Assembly (NCBI GenBank): GCA_946699065.1
Contig: CAMPDV010000039.1
Span: forward strand, 434,001-498,000
DNA: 64,000 bases
Direction: 5' to 3'
DNA from: Loxodes magnus
Lineage: Eukaryota > Ciliophora > Karyorelictea > Loxodida > Loxodidae
In this document: one piece after another, positions 14,457-28,013 of the stretch
How positions within the stretch are numbered: the stretch's first letter is position 1
How the letters are laid out: every line of letters begins with the position of its first letter
Notes under the pieces: model-generated
Database searches by the model: none
What the model was told of the DNA's origin: nothing
What the model saw: only the letters and a program-made list of their open reading frames with translations
Position numbers and translations under genes: made by a program

Positions 14457-14591
14457 ATTGATATAATAAATTAAAATAATAAAAGGTTAAAAAATAAATA
14501 ATTTGCTTGTGTTTTATTGCAGATGTAAATAATACATAAACTAATATATGATAAATCTAAAAAATAAATGTTAGCTATTTCATACTTCAAT

Positions 14592-15773
14592 TCATTTCTT
14601 GCTTAATTCGAAAAAATCTATTATTTATTTAAAAAATTTAAAACTTAGCTATTTTGTAAAAAACTAAGTTCTTATTATATATATTAAAAAATTATAAAGA
14701 AAAATAGGATGGATTTAATTATATTATGAAGTCACTATTTATAATTATTTAAATAATAAAGACCAATTCTAATAAACTTATATTAAATAAATTAATATTC
14801 ATACCAAATTTCTTTAGCAATTTTAAAAGTTCAAAAACCAAAAAAAAACGAAACTCGCATTTGAAGTTAGCATGATTTAAATCTTATTTAAGTTATTTAA
14901 AGAGATTTTAAATATATTAGTTTATGAAATTTATTTTTAGTTTTATTAAATGTATTATGAAAAATATATTTCAAATAATAGTTTGCTTAATGCTATTTTA
15001 AGAAATATAATGCAATAAACTTAATGACCCTTTTCTAGCATTTTAATTATTTCTATTTTTGCAGTATTTAGAAAATTTATCATATTATGGCCATAATAAT
15101 TTATCTTTACACTGGATAATATATTTTTATATTTTCTTCTTTTTCTTTATTAAAGAGAAAAGATACAATTCTTTCTTTTTGAATAATTTTAGGAATTTAA
15201 TTAATAACTAGCCAAAATTAAAATTCTTTTATAAAATGAATAAAATCAAACTTACTCAAATCACATATCTTGTCAATTTCTAAACTGTAAAACTTATAAA
15301 AAGTAAATTATTAAGTAATTTAAGGTATATTTATAATTAATAACTTCCTTAGAACGAACATTTATCATAAATGTATAAACTCTCGTTATCTACTACTCCA
15401 ATATTATATTTTAAATAGATAAGTTCATAACAAATTATTTAAGAGTGCTAATATTCTTTTTTGCAAAATCGTCCTTTCTTTCGTGTCATTAGTGTACAAA
15501 GTAATCAAAAAGTTAAAGCTATATCTTAATTCTTTTTAGGTTACTATTTTAAATTTGACTTAGTGCTTTGATAGCTTATATTAAGGAATTTAAAACTAAA
15601 ATATGCTCTCTAACCTACTTACTTTCTATTTTATCACTTGCTTCTTGACTTTTTATTTAAAACATAAATGGATATAAAGTAAAATTCCTAATATGAAATA
15701 AAAGCTCATTCATAACTCTATCACTTAGTTATTATAAATGCTATAAAATATAATAGCAAACTAAGGGGTACAT
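14592..15773 (-). CDS. Possible orphan gene (weak)
   Basis: Starts MYPLVCYYILQHLQQLSDRV and continues with MNELLFHIRNF, SQEASDKIESKQVREHILVL and HERKDDFAKKNISTLKQFVM, which have the acidic/basic balance of real protein. ATG to TGA is exactly 394 codons with no intron. The best-supported part is about 14960-15773; towards the 3' end GC falls and the reading becomes Lys/Asn/Ile/Phe-only, so the true stop may be earlier. It is convergent with the weak gene on its left. No domain recognised. Confidence 0.4.
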
Positions 15774-17451
15774 ACATTAAAATCCACTAAATAAAATTTC
15801 TTTATGTTATTCTATTTCTAGTATAATCATAAAAATTGTTTAAAGTTAATTACAACTTTAATATAGCCTTATAATTCTAATTTAATAATTAGATAATTTT
15901 ACCCCCAAAGAGCTCATAAACAAATATTTTTTTCTTAAAAGATATTAAAATATAGCTTTGTGAATATGATTTCATTCTATGAAAGAATATATCTTAAAAC
16001 AGAGTATAATGAAATAGCCTAAGAGTAATAAATGCTCTTGTAAATCGTAAAGTTTTAAAGTAAGAAATTTGAATTGAAAGCTTATTTTCTCTAGCTGTTT
16101 AAAGTTTTCTAAATATTTAAAATTATATCAAGGAATGCTTTATTTGCTAGGAAATTAAGGAATAATATCCCTTAATTAAAAATACTAATTCAAAAAAATA
16201 GAAATAGAGATTTTATTAAAGATAAAGCCAGAATTATAAGTATAAATCTAGCTTTTTATCTAAAATAATTAAATTCCTACAAAAATATAAATGGAAGAAA
16301 TATCATAAATACATCATATAGCAATATTATTCTAAAAATATAAGATTATATTTGTTCTATTTATTCTATTTCAAAAGGAACAATGAATATAACAATTTAA
16401 TTATCATTCTTTTGCAAATTTAAAAGGAGAAGCAGTATTATAAACTTAGTTCTTAATAATATTTTAGGGAATTTAAATTGATATTTATATGAATCATTTA
16501 AAAATTCTAACTTTTACGAAATCAATTTTTATAACAATACTCTTCCTATTTATGAAGTCATATGAGCATTCATAGCTATGAATTTAATAAGTTTAGCATT
16601 TAAAAAATCTAATTTTTTCATATAGCCATATAAATAAAGTTATGAAGATTTAAATTGAACATCATTGATAGACAAAAATAATTTTAATTTAACTTAAAAA
16701 ATTAAATCGATATGAAAAATAATTAGGTTGTATTCTCTTAAAGGAGCTATAATAATTAAAGAAAAATAAAAAGGTATAAGTATTATCTAGAGAGTATATT
16801 CAATCAATTTAAGAGGCTAAGTAATCTAATTTAATGTACTTAGATTTTAATTTTTCACAATTAAATTCATAATTAATGCATCTTAATTTTTAATAAGTCT
16901 AATGTTCACAGTTATAGCTACTAATAGCTTTAATTTTATTTTTTGTACAAATAACTCAATGTGAATTAATTAGAAACAACGATAGAAATATCAAGCAATT
17001 TTTATAAAATCCAGCTTGAAGATTTATCTAAGCAAATTAAAAAGTATCTATTTTTTAATTTTCCCTCTTAACTTATGAATTTATATCTAAAATTTATTAG
17101 AGTATTATCTAATTTGAACTCTTAGCTTAATATAAATTCAATTTGAAAGATTTAAAGCACTAACTAATTATAAGAAAGAATCAGTTAACCTAATATATAA
17201 TTCCTTTAATTTTGTTAAAAAGCGATAAAATATCTAGAAGGTTTGTTTTCATATACTTATTTTACAGAATGAAAGGATAATTTTATAAAGTTATTTAAGA
17301 ATAGACCCAATTTAGTATAGTAGGATTTAAATATAATAAATTTTATATATTTCTGGTAATTGTGCTATTTTATACAATTCTATTTAAAATAATGAGTTCT
17401 GATTTTCACTGTTTAAATTCGTTGCTTCGATGTTTTTAATAATATTTTAAA
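15774..17451. other. Low-GC stretch, no gene called
   Basis: About 18-20% GC. A long plus-strand frame (about 15908-17146) is open, but its codons show no excess of G at the first position, as real genes here do, so I leave it uncalled. Confidence 0.35.
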
Positions 17452-18473
17452 ATGGATAATTTAAATTTCTAAGAGAGTTAAAAGCTGAAAAACGAATACT
17501 TGAAAATACACTAAGCATGAAACTAGTTTCTGAGGAATATATAAGTCACAGATAGTCGAGTGGTACTGTAACTTAAAGAAGTTTCTAATTTTGATAAAAT
17601 TTTGCAATTTTTTAGCAAATAGGATGTAAATATGCTTACTCTTTAGCATTTAAATTATATCATTCCAAGGCTCAAATTTGAAATTAATAATGTCTTTTAA
17701 ATCTATTCCAACATATAAAAGAAGCACTAAGACAGTTCCTTCAGAGATCATTTTACTAATTCTTTTTTGAAGAATGTTCAATCAAATCCATAAAATTTAT
17801 CATCAGTTGCTAAAAATATTAATGTTTTATACAGTAATGTTTTTGATGTAGCAGAGGAGAAGATGTAAGATAATTAATTTGATGATATTTAATAGGTTTA
17901 AGAAATTTAGCGGACGAAAGATTAAAATCACTCACTCGACAGAAGCAAGATATTAAATGTTATCCAGAACAGATAAACAGAATCTCATCCTTAAGACTAA
18001 ACTGAAAAAATTACGTAAAATTAACAATAACTGTAAAGTAAAGCGATATTTTCTTCGAAAGTAGATTAAATCCAAAATATGGATCCAAAAATAGATGATT
18101 GCTCATAGAGTTAAATAAATGGAAAAACTATTTACAAAAAGAGAAAATTAGAAGCGTAAATAATAAAAATACCACATGAATAATCAAAGGAAATTAAGTT
18201 TTTGAGAAATCTTGGGTATTCTACTAAATTATTTACTAAAGGAGATTAAATTTTTTTAAAAATAATTCACAATAAAGATAGTAACTAAAAACTAACGATT
18301 AACTGTACAGATATGAATTAAGTGTATGTAGGTAAGTTTTTAATTTAGTTTTTGCAAACAATCATATCATTCCTATGAAAATGGGAGTGCAAAATAATTT
18401 GTTAGAAGCTATAAAGTAGTGGAACAGAATAATTAAATCTTAGTCTGGAAGTTTCGAAGAATCTTAACTTTGA
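17452..18473 (+). CDS. Possible CDT1-like replication licensing protein
   Basis: 334 residues after removing one 17-nt intron (18332-18348, GTAAGT...TTTAG); the total is exactly 335 codons. Residues about 35-85 (LKEVSNFDKILQFFSKQ, TLQHLNYIIPRLKFEINN, VFQIYSNI) resemble in spacing the geminin-binding winged-helix domain of CDT1, which loads MCM helicase at origins. The rest is Gln/Asn/Ser-rich with a compact C-terminal part (FLRNLGYSTKLFTKGDQIFL). This is a pattern match by eye, not a proven homology. The gene is certainly coding, since it has balanced composition and a clean intron. Neighbours give no functional hint. Confidence 0.6.
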
Positions 18474-19234
18474 ATGCTTTCCATAAAACAATAACTTATT
18501 AAAAAGTTTAATTATAATTTATTTATTTCTGTTTATTCTACTCTGAAGTGCTCTTATTAATACATTAAACTTTCCTAGTCATTTCAACTTTTAAAATATT
18601 TACCTTATAAAATTTGATCGATAAATATATTTTAATAATAGAAGTGTTAAATCTATAAAATATATCTAGAAGTAGTTGAATGTAAAATATGAAAAGCAAA
18701 CATTCTATCTAATCATTAATACTTTCTTTGAATAAGTACATGGTATATTAAGTTCAATAGATACTTAATTTTAAAAATTACCTCTGAAAAGTATTAAAAG
18801 TAAATATGTTTATTCAGTATTAAAAATGAAATAAAGTTTATTTATTCAATTATATTGTAATTAACCTAGGATTAAGAATTTATTTGTTTATGTTTGTTTT
18901 TTTCTTCTAAATAGTTAATAAATTAAATACTTAATTTGATGTGTATCATATTTCTTTATATATCTCATTAGTATATTCTAGAATATTCTAAGTTTTAAAT
19001 AAATTTAGTATGCTTTTTTTTAATTTGGTAACTTATTCGTTTTCTAAGGTAGACAAAATAAATTAAAAGTCTACCTAACTTTAAGTTTAATTTTAGTTTA
19101 ACTAAAATTTCTTTCGCATAATATAATCTAAAATGGGGAAAGCCTTCCTATTAATTTAAATGGGTAGATTGAAATATGCAATGCAAAGATTTTATTAATT
19201 ATAATATTTTATCTCATCCATAAATTAATCACAT
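18474..19234. other. Intergenic with a small hairpin
   Basis: Low GC. An 8-bp perfect stem (19047-19054 AGGTAGAC pairing with 19069-19076) with a 14-nt loop stands out. No gene called, though a weak minus-strand reading runs into it from the right. Confidence 0.4.
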
Positions 19235-19780
19235 TCATAATTTAATCCATAAAAAGAGTTATGAAATACAAAAATCTAGGATGCTCATTTCTATTAATTA
19301 GAAGCCTTCTTTAAGATGACTCCGAATTATATAATAAACTTAAGCTTAAAACTAGAATTTCTAACTTATTTTGCACATGATATAAAAAGTATTAGCAAAT
19401 AATTATTATTAAGATAAATTAAGTTACCAAAATATATGAATAACTATTTATTAAAGTAGTATCTAATTTATTTATTATAATTGGTAAATATTTATATAAT
19501 AATGCTATTTAGCATACTCTTATCTTGCTAAATCTTTGAGTCTTTCATCTTCATTGCTTTTACTTTTTATTTAAATTTTGACTAGTTCCTAGGGGATAAG
19601 ATGTGAAGATAATTTCACTCTAAGTATCTAAATTAAAATTTAAAATTCTTCGTCATTGCTAAAGAAATATCTGGATCGTGTTACCTTACTCTAAACATAC
19701 TATTAATAGCTTAAGACTACTTGCTTCTCTATTTTATCTTAAGAAAAATCAAAAATTAACTTCACTAAAGATAGATAAAT
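19235..19780 (-). CDS. Coding segment of an unrecognised gene, 5' end unresolved
   Basis: The core at about 19490-19780 is rich in Asp/Glu/Val codons: KLIFDFSQDKIEKQVVL, RYFFSNDEEFQILIQIL, KSNEDERLKDLARQEYAKQ. The same frame reaches a TGA at 19235-19237. No ATG lies in this frame, so the start must be joined through an intron somewhere in 19780-20070. No domain recognised. It follows eS27 on the same strand. Confidence 0.42.
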
Positions 19781-20077
19781 AAAAGATTCTTTATACTATC
19801 TTTTTATTTAAAAATATCAATCTTATATATAACTAAAGGTAATTTTTTAAAGTTAATTTAAATTAGATATTTGTATTTAATCAAATACCCTTTATATTCT
19901 AGTTATTTTTAGACATGATATATCTATTTGTTTAATTAATTTGAAGACTAAACCTTTTGATTAAATATATAAGAGTATATGGTATTTAAATTTAAGTTTT
20001 ATTTTAAAAAGAGTAAAGGGAATCCTGTTAACGATTATTTATTAACAAAGAATGATAGTTTATTATATTTCCTTTAC

Positions 20078-20344
20078 TCAAGACTCAGTTTCAACTTATT
20101 TATCCTTTCTTCTAAAAGAGCATCCTATTGTTAATTCGCATTTTCCACCTTGAGGCTAGCATAATATGGTATTACAATTTTCACATTGAATTACAGTTTT
20201 AGAGTGACTGAATATAATTGTTATATTAAAACACTCTGGACACTTTACATCCATAAAGTAAGAATCTGGAGATTGGACTAACCGTTTCGACTTGTGCTTC
20301 TATTGCTCCTCTTCTGGAGTTGGATGAAGTAAATCTATATCCAT
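20078..20344 (-). CDS. RPS27: 40S ribosomal protein eS27
   Basis: Small-subunit ribosomal protein with a C4 zinc ribbon, 88 residues, close to the family's usual 82-86. It opens [20 protein letters not shown] and carries [18 protein letters not shown], then the second Cys pair in CENCNTILC and the family tail [10 protein letters not shown]. No intron; exactly 89 codons. Three Gln are TAA or TAG and the stop is TGA. It gives an independent check of the code, because the family sequence lines up along its whole length. A short extra acidic tail (DKQVETES) follows the conserved FRRK. Confidence 0.97.
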
Positions 20345-21616
20345 TCAATAATAATCTAACTATATCTTTAAGCTTTTAAAATGATATATAAACGATACTG
20401 ATATAGTTCTTATAGTGTATTTTGATATCTAAATTATACCAAAAAGTCTAGAATTAATAATCATACAATTAAACTACTTAAAAGTCTTTATTACAGCTTA
20501 ATAACTTATTAAGTGTATTTAGTTTAAATAAAATTACTCAATAAGCTAATTAAGTGCATTATATGCTTATAAATACACTTATTTACATACTTAAGTCTTA
20601 GATATCCTTTCTTCTGTCTTTCTTAGTTAAAAATTTTGGTTTTTAAATTAAGTTTATATTTACTTAAAATAGACTAAAGAATGAGAAAAATTTAACGGTA
20701 AATTAGGGAGAAAATGCTTGTTTTAAAATGTTGAAAGAGTAGCTTATAAAGATAAAATAAAGTTGCTTGATGATTCCCTAAACCAAGAATTTGTTATTAG
20801 TTTCTTAATTATTTAACATATCAGAAAGTCTGTCCCATTTATTTAATTCTAGGCGTAAATTATTAGATTTTAATTAATGATTAAGAGCATTTACTATTTA
20901 AATTTGATCATAAAATAAACTTTATTTAGAAAGCATGTAGTTATTAATAATTTCATATTTAATAAAGACCTAAACATTTAAAAAATTAGATAGAAAAATT
21001 AAACCTAAATTGCTTTCAAGTTTTAAGAAGAAAATTAAGAAATTATCATATCTGGATAGTTTTGCATAGCTTTGTATTTTTAGAGAAATATAGCCTTGGA
21101 TAAATTCTAATAGAGAAAATAAAGCATACATTTCACTATTTAGATTTAATAAAAATAATTTATTTAAGGATATGATTCTTAGTTTAAAACAAAGGCTTCC
21201 CTTATCGTATGATTACTATTTATATCCGTTTAATTTTATTTAATGTAAATTTAGGGAGATAAATAAATTGCAAAAGGTTAATAAAAAATTATTTTAAAAT
21301 TATTGATAATTGAAAGCTCCCCTTTAAGGAATATATATAAATGCTTTATTTTAAAGATTTGAAAATTTATATTAGAAATCAAAGAATTTCAAGTCAATTG
21401 ATTAGATCTTCTCTTATATTTGTATTCGCTTAAGAAAAGGTGTATGTGGAAATGATAAAATAACTTTAAGTTTTTAAAACTGTTTATTTCTTAATTTTCA
21501 TATAGCTGTGAAAAAATAAAAAACTGGTGTATTGATAACAATTTAAATAATTTTTATTTAGCTTATAAGCTGCAAAATAAAAAAATTGAGTTTAGAAAGT
21601 TATTGTTACTGATTTT
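20345..21616. other. Intergenic, nothing recognised
   Basis: Low-GC sequence between the starts of eS27 and the 3' end of the RING/Kelch gene. No motif, repeat or defensible frame seen. Confidence 0.4.
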
Positions 21617-23188
21617 TCAATTCCATCGACTTACTCTTTTTATAATATCGGAATTGAGAGTTCTTAAATCTATTTTTATTACAAAAAACGAATCTGAATT
21701 GTTGCGAGACCACATTCAAGCATAACCAAAGCCCCCTTTTATTTTGGTAATTCCAATTCCATTACATTCTTCAGGTATTTAATTTTCTTCTCATTCATTA
21801 TTTTAAAGTTTAAAAATTTTTCTAGTATTAGAGAGACTTTCTGATATATATCCTCCAAAAATTATTAATGGCTCAATAACCACTGCAGGTTCACAAATAG
21901 CTTAAGGAATCTTAATATCTAACAAACTTCATTGATCTTACTAAATGTTGTATTTAAGAATTTAGTTAACTGACTAATTATCTTTACTAACTCCTCCAAA
22001 GGACCAAATATTTTCCTCTAAATCATCGCATTCTAAAGTTTAATTATAAATTTCTAGTGGTAAAGGAGAAAGAAAAATTCATTAAGTACCTTTCTTAATA
22101 TCTAAGCATTCAAAAACCTTTAAGCTTTAATTTTCATTATCCAATCCTCCAGCTGTAAAAACACAATCCTTTGCTGCCGAAATCCCCAGAGAAGATCTAG
22201 CTATATTCATATCTTGAAGTTTTTAGCATTTACCTTCAAGATTTATTTATCATACATTTCGTGTGCGCTGAAAACCAATTTTCCCTCCTACTAAATAAAT
22301 TAGCTTTTAATACTCGACACTTGCTGAAAAATAGTATACTTATTGATCTATTTTTATAATTTTTAGTTAATCAGTGTAAATATCATAAGTATGCAAATCA
22401 TTTGTTCCAAAAACGAAGAAATGAATAAAGTTAGAATGTTGATTTTTTAAAGATCACTTTCTTCTTTAAATTTCCTAACCATTTTTCTAAATGCTTAATA
22501 TACTTTCTCTCTAAATCTAATTATCATATCTAGATACTTCTTAATTTGAATACTCTGGTTCGAAGTTGCCTGGTATTTAAAATAATTGCTTCAACTATTT
22601 AAGTAAAATTTCTAGTTGACTATCAATATTCTTAATTTCTTAGTGTTGCTTATTTTAACTTTCAAGAATCTGTTAAAAATCACAAATTTATTCTGAATCT
22701 AATGACTTAAGATTATTTTCCGCAGACTTAATCTACCTTTCTAAAATTAAGAGTCACTCTACTTGCAAGTTAAACTTTTTGATTTTATTTTGGTTCTCAA
22801 TAAAGTACTTATTCATTCTTTTAAACAGAGTTTATTTCAAAAGATAGAATATCTCTTTAGTAATGAAATCTTGCTTTTCTATTATTACCTTTTACTGCTG
22901 CTTAATGGCATCTCTTTACTCCTATAATTTTTAAATGCACCTTTTTATATCATAATGTAGTCTTTCTTATTTTCTTAATTTTTGATATATATAATTGTCT
23001 TAAAGAAACAACTTTGGGTTTTTATTAGTAGTGTTTTAGCAAAAGATGCACTAAATTTGCTCGTATTTGGTATAATAGTTATAGATACAGAACCTACACA
23101 TTATATGTTCACAAGGAAGTTAAATTGGGATATAATTAAACAAGTCATAGTCATTTTAGCAGGACATACATTTAACCTAGTTTTGCAT
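21617..23188 (-). CDS. RING-finger / coiled-coil / Kelch-repeat protein
   Basis: 523 residues, no intron, exactly 524 codons. An N-terminal RING-type zinc finger (CMSCQN, LPCEHIMCRFC, CIFCQ; about residues 6-55) is followed by a long Gln/Lys-rich coiled coil (about 75-220). The C-terminal half has beta-propeller repeats with double-Gly signatures: YLVGGKIG, FTAGGLDN, WSFGGVSK, IIFGGYIS. This is the layout of ubiquitin ligases whose propeller binds substrate, an inference from architecture. Several Trp of the repeats are TGA. The ATG was chosen because it lies three codons before the first RING Cys pair begins and nothing coding precedes it. Confidence 0.85.
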
Positions 23189-25323
23189 TTTTTAAATAGA
23201 AAGCTTTCTATTAATATAAATCTAAGTTAGATAATTAAATAATTAATAAAGCTTCTATAATAATAACCCTTTTATTATATGAGTAAAGCAAATTTAATAA
23301 TAATTATTATTAGATCATCTAATTAAATAAGCTTTTATTTAGTTATTACTTTAGTAGTTAATTTGCAAACAATTAATTTTAATTAGTAAAATTATCTTAG
23401 ATTATTATTTTAAAAAGTTATTTAGAAAGTCTATTATATCAAAGTTAGGATTACTCTCTGTAAATTAAGAGAGCTAAGTTATATATGTACTTAAGTTTAT
23501 TTAGCAAGGTATATCGATAAATAACTTATATGATTATTTATTATTATCTTATTTTAAAGCTGTAAATTTCTTCTTTTGTGATTTTCCTTTTTAATAATAA
23601 AATTTAAATTAAATTAAGGTACTCCCATCAAGTTAGAGTACTAATATTAAAAATTATATCTTTAAGATAATGCAATTAAGCTTATTAAAGCTATACTTGA
23701 TTCAAAAACAACTTATGAAAGACTAAGTTTATCATAATTTAAGATTGTTTTATGGTAATGAATAAATAGCTATCGTTTGTTGAACTATATAAATAGCTTT
23801 TTAAAATAGTTTTCTAAACTTTAAGTTTTAAAGTTAGTAAATAGATATTTGGTTTAGATATCAATCTACTATCATACATTTTAAGTTTTAATCCTCCTTT
23901 TCTTTTTACTAAAAGCTCATATAAGATTTTTAAGGATTAACCTCTGATTTAAAATTAATTCTCTTATTTTTTTAAAAAATTAAAAAGGCTGCAAAGAATC
24001 GCTATTCTTTATCTATTAACTCTTCTATATATCTTCATTATTAATTTCTTTATTTAAACTTTAGATGTCAGTTAATTTGAATTATTTCATAAAATCGTTT
24101 GAATGACAAGTAAAGCAACGGATTTTCTTAATGTAAATAACTAGATTTCTACAACAAAAAAGGATTAGAATAACTTTATATCTCTTATAAATAACTACTA
24201 TTATTTAATTATTATACTAAACAATTACTTTCTAAGAAGCTAGTTATTCATTTTATATTTATACCTTAATCCTTTATAAGTATTAAATTAATATTCCCTT
24301 TATTTTATAGATCTTCTAATCTTTTTATTTGATTGCCAAGAATGTTTAAGCTATTTAAGTATATGAAGGCATAAATTAAATCTAAATGTAATAGTTATTA
24401 TAAATTTTTATTTTAGTTGCAAAGCTTTATTTATATCTTAGATAACTAAAGGTAATTTAAAATGTAATTAAACACAAATTTAATTTAAAATTAGTGAAGC
24501 ATATTTGCAAGGCTTTAGTAATAAATCTTCTTTTATTTTGGTATATTTAAGTTGATGAAGCAACTTTCTCCTTAAGCTATGGAGCAAAAAAGATATAAAG
24601 CAATTACTTATGAATTGAATATACAAGCAATCAATTTTATTGAAGACAGATAATCTCTTTTTACATACATTTTTTTCTTAAACAAATAGTAATAAAGTTT
24701 AGCAAATAGATATGTAATCTAAATTTTAATATATGCTTCATAGCAAAAATTACTTATCAATATTTTACTAAAGCTTAATAAGTTTATCTGACTATTTTTA
24801 AATACCCAGAGAAATCTAAAGTTAGATTAAATTGTTTCTAAGCAATAAGTAATTTAAATAACTTAGACTCATTAAATAAGAATTTCTTTCATAAGCTAGT
24901 AATATAAGTATAAGTATCAAAAGAAACTAAGCTTAGCTTAAACCTTTTTTAATAATTATTTACATTTTATCCTATTGATTCTATTTAATAAAAAAACCAA
25001 AAAAAGTTATACAATTTTTAAGCAGCAAGCTTAGTTGAATATATCCTCTATCATAATGTAAAAATAAGAAAGTGATGATTTATAGTTAAGTTATTAATAG
25101 TTATGTAAAATACTAATGAATAAAGATGATAAATAGTATTAAGAATTAATGATAGTTATTAATAAGTTCTCTTAGAAACCTAAATAAGTCTTGTCTATTT
25201 GCTACTTTAAATTTAATTGTTTGATTATTTTAGTTTTTGTGTATCTAAATTAAATTTTAAAACTATTTTCAAATCTTTAGTATCTTTTAGTTTATATATA
25301 AGGAAATTTCCTTTATTAATATT
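23189..25323. other. Long intergenic stretch between divergent genes
   Basis: Low GC. It separates the divergently oriented RING/Kelch gene and the Ser/Gln-rich orphan, so promoters of both must lie here. A 70-residue frame at 24579-24791 (MEQKRYKAITYELN...) ends at TGA but is too short and too A/T-rich to call. Confidence 0.4.
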
Positions 25324-26976
25324 ATGGAATATATTTAAGAGAAAAAAGTGCTTTAAGAGTTAACTAATAAAACTCCATTTTAACGCAAGAAAGTTACTCA
25401 GGAAAAAGAGAAAACAAATGAAATAATTTTCAGAGGAGCTGATACAGACGATTCATGTTCTTCTCTCAAAATTCGTATGAAGCTTAGGGCAAATGTAAAG
25501 AATCGGTCTTCATAATTAATGTGTCAAGTGACCTAAAATGAAACAGTCAAAATGCTTGTTAGTTCTACTGATTCTAAATACTTTTGTTTAAATACAAAAT
25601 CTGTTAATCATGTCAGATAATCCAGCTTTGTTCTCTAACAAAAATCATAAAAATCAATTTTTTCCATAAAGATTTCATCAGTTGAGCAAAAGAAAGGGAA
25701 GTTAGACAAAAGTAATAGCTGCCTTAAAAAAAGGGAATAAATAGTTGAAAAACTGGAATATGATTTACTTTCAGATTTAGAAAGTGAAGATTAACTGAGT
25801 GAATGCAACGAGAGCTATTTTTAAGAACAGTAAAAAGAATCAATTTAATAAAAGCCTGAAACAAAAATTAAAATAAATCAAGTAACTGACGGCAGTGAAA
25901 GTTCTAGCTTAAGTTCAGATAATTTCAATTATGATTTACATTTTTATAAAAGTTCAAAGTAAAGAACAAAAATAAATGACCCTTTTACAGCTGTCGAAAG
26001 TTTTAAGTTTATTAATAAATAATTTGATTATAGCTAAGATTAAGAATCTTAGGATGCTGATTCCTCCTAACAATAGTTTAAAATAGGGTTATCTGGTTTT
26101 AATACTAATTAAATTGATTTTAATATCATATAAAATTCCTCCAAGATTACTCCATTTGTAGACGAAGGATTCTCTCATTTTTAAATTCACTTGAATAAAT
26201 AGAGTCAAGATTTGTTTCAACTAAACATACATGACAATGGCTCAAGAGCAGAAAATGGTTCATTTGATATAGCTTTTGGAAGAAACTCATCTGATTACTA
26301 GCTAATAAATAATTAAGATTAAAGAGAAAATTACATTTCTGATTTTGATTATGAGGAAAACTACTATAAGAGAATAATGAATAACTGGAATATAGTTAAT
26401 TATAGAAGTGAGGTATATAGATAGTTTAAGAATCAGGTAAAAATACACCAGAAATAAAAAATATAGAAACGTAAGAATAAGTTAAAGAAAGTACCAAAAT
26501 TGTAGCCCGATTTCAGAAATTTGGTTGCTATTTAAGAAGGAATTAAATAATCTAAATTAATATAAGATTAATATAAGAGTGAACCTTGCTCTCCATTATC
26601 AAAAAACCACTTCAATTGATAAATAATTGAGGACAACTCTAGTATAAGTTGGGCAAATTAAATTGAAAGAATCTATTAAAGGAACTGTCCTAAGAACTAC
26701 ATATTACCTAGATTTGGTGAAATAGATAAAAAGATATTATAATAGAAATAAAATGACTTTATGTATAGATGGCAATTAAAAAAATGTACTTGGGAGGTTT
26801 AAAGAGATGCATAAATCTTAGATGTTAACTACAAGTAGATTTTTATGAAGCAAGAATTAGCGAAAAAGTATAAACTGAGTCAAAGCTTTAGAATTAAATA
26901 GAATCAAAATTATAATAAAAATTTAATGAAGCAGAAAGTAAAAAATTTCGGGAAAAATGTTGCAAGCCACTTGTGA
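25324..26976 (+). CDS. Ser/Gln/Asp-rich orphan protein
   Basis: 550 residues, no intron, exactly 551 codons ending CAC TTG TGA. The N-terminal part has Ser-rich low complexity with acidic patches (DLLSDLESEDQLSECNES), the middle is Asn/Asp/Phe-rich, and the C-terminal third is strongly basic with paired aromatics (NNWNIVNYRSEVY, KKCTWEVQRDA). One internal TGA stands for Trp near position 26618. No known domain recognised. The basic C-terminal part could bind nucleic acid or tubulin, but that is only composition. First-position G is high, so the coding call is safe. Confidence 0.8.
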
Positions 26977-28013
26977 CAAGCTTAATTAACGCTTATTTGA
27001 AAATAATTGATTGCTCATTTCACTTCTAAATATTCGACCATATTTATTAGTCTTTAAATTTCTTCTTTATACATTTTTAATATGATAAACTTCAAGCATC
27101 AATTTTAAATTTTAAGTTAATGATACAATCTTCTAGATGATTCATTAAAAATTTGAAAATAAAATTTATAAAAATAAAGTGCTTTCTGATTTTTATTTCT
27201 TGACCTTGAAGATGTATTAACTTATAAAATCTATTTTAAATTAAAAATAATTAAAATAAAAAAGCTCATCATTTAAATTGTATGATACACTTTATCATCT
27301 TTTTTTTTTAATTAAACCATTGCTTATATAGAAAATCATTAAAAAGATAAAACTAAAAGCAAGAAAACATGAGGAAGTAGGTAATAAAAAGAAATTAATT
27401 TGATTTTTGAAGATTCATTATGGAATCGAAAATATTATTTTTGCTTGCTTCTTAAAGGTAATAAAAATTAAAAAGTTAGCTAAAAAACTTAGTCGCTTGC
27501 TCAATAGCTATTAACAAATTTTTAGATTTTATGGTTTTCTATTATAATAAAAGCAGAAGATTTTAAGTGATACAGTATCAAGAGATACATATAATATTTT
27601 TTTAATGCTTCTTAATTTAATCTCTCTTTAATTTTTAATTCTTTAATGGAATATTTCCTATTTAAGTATAGAGTACATTGTAGATATAAAATATAAGTAA
27701 ACATTTTAAACTAAATATTAGAATTAAAAGAAATTTATTAAGTTCCTTTTGTTCCTAAATTTCTTATTTTTAGAAGCTTTATGCATAAATTTTTCTGTTT
27801 CTGAATATCCTAAAAATCTATGGATTAAACTTTATTTTTTGGCTTATGAAGAGAGATACTTATTCTTATTTTGAGGAACGTTAGACATAGGATTAAAAGA
27901 AAATTTTAATTTCTATTTTTAAATAAAATTTATAGAAATTATACCATAAAAACATTATCAGCACTTAATAAAATGAGTATTATGATTAAAATTAAGGAAA
28001 ACTTTAAAGATTT
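26977..28013. other. Intergenic between convergent genes
   Basis: Low-GC 3' flank shared by the Ser/Gln-rich orphan and the C2H2 gene. Nothing recognised. Confidence 0.4.

Noticed and set aside
15908-17146. Long open plus-strand frame that translates to seemingly reasonable protein
   Set aside because: With almost no stop codons any A/T-rich frame looks open. Here G is not enriched at first codon positions and GC is at intergenic level.
22982-23230. 82-residue plus-strand frame
   Set aside because: It is antisense to the RING finger of the RING/Kelch gene, whose Cys/His pattern is unambiguous.
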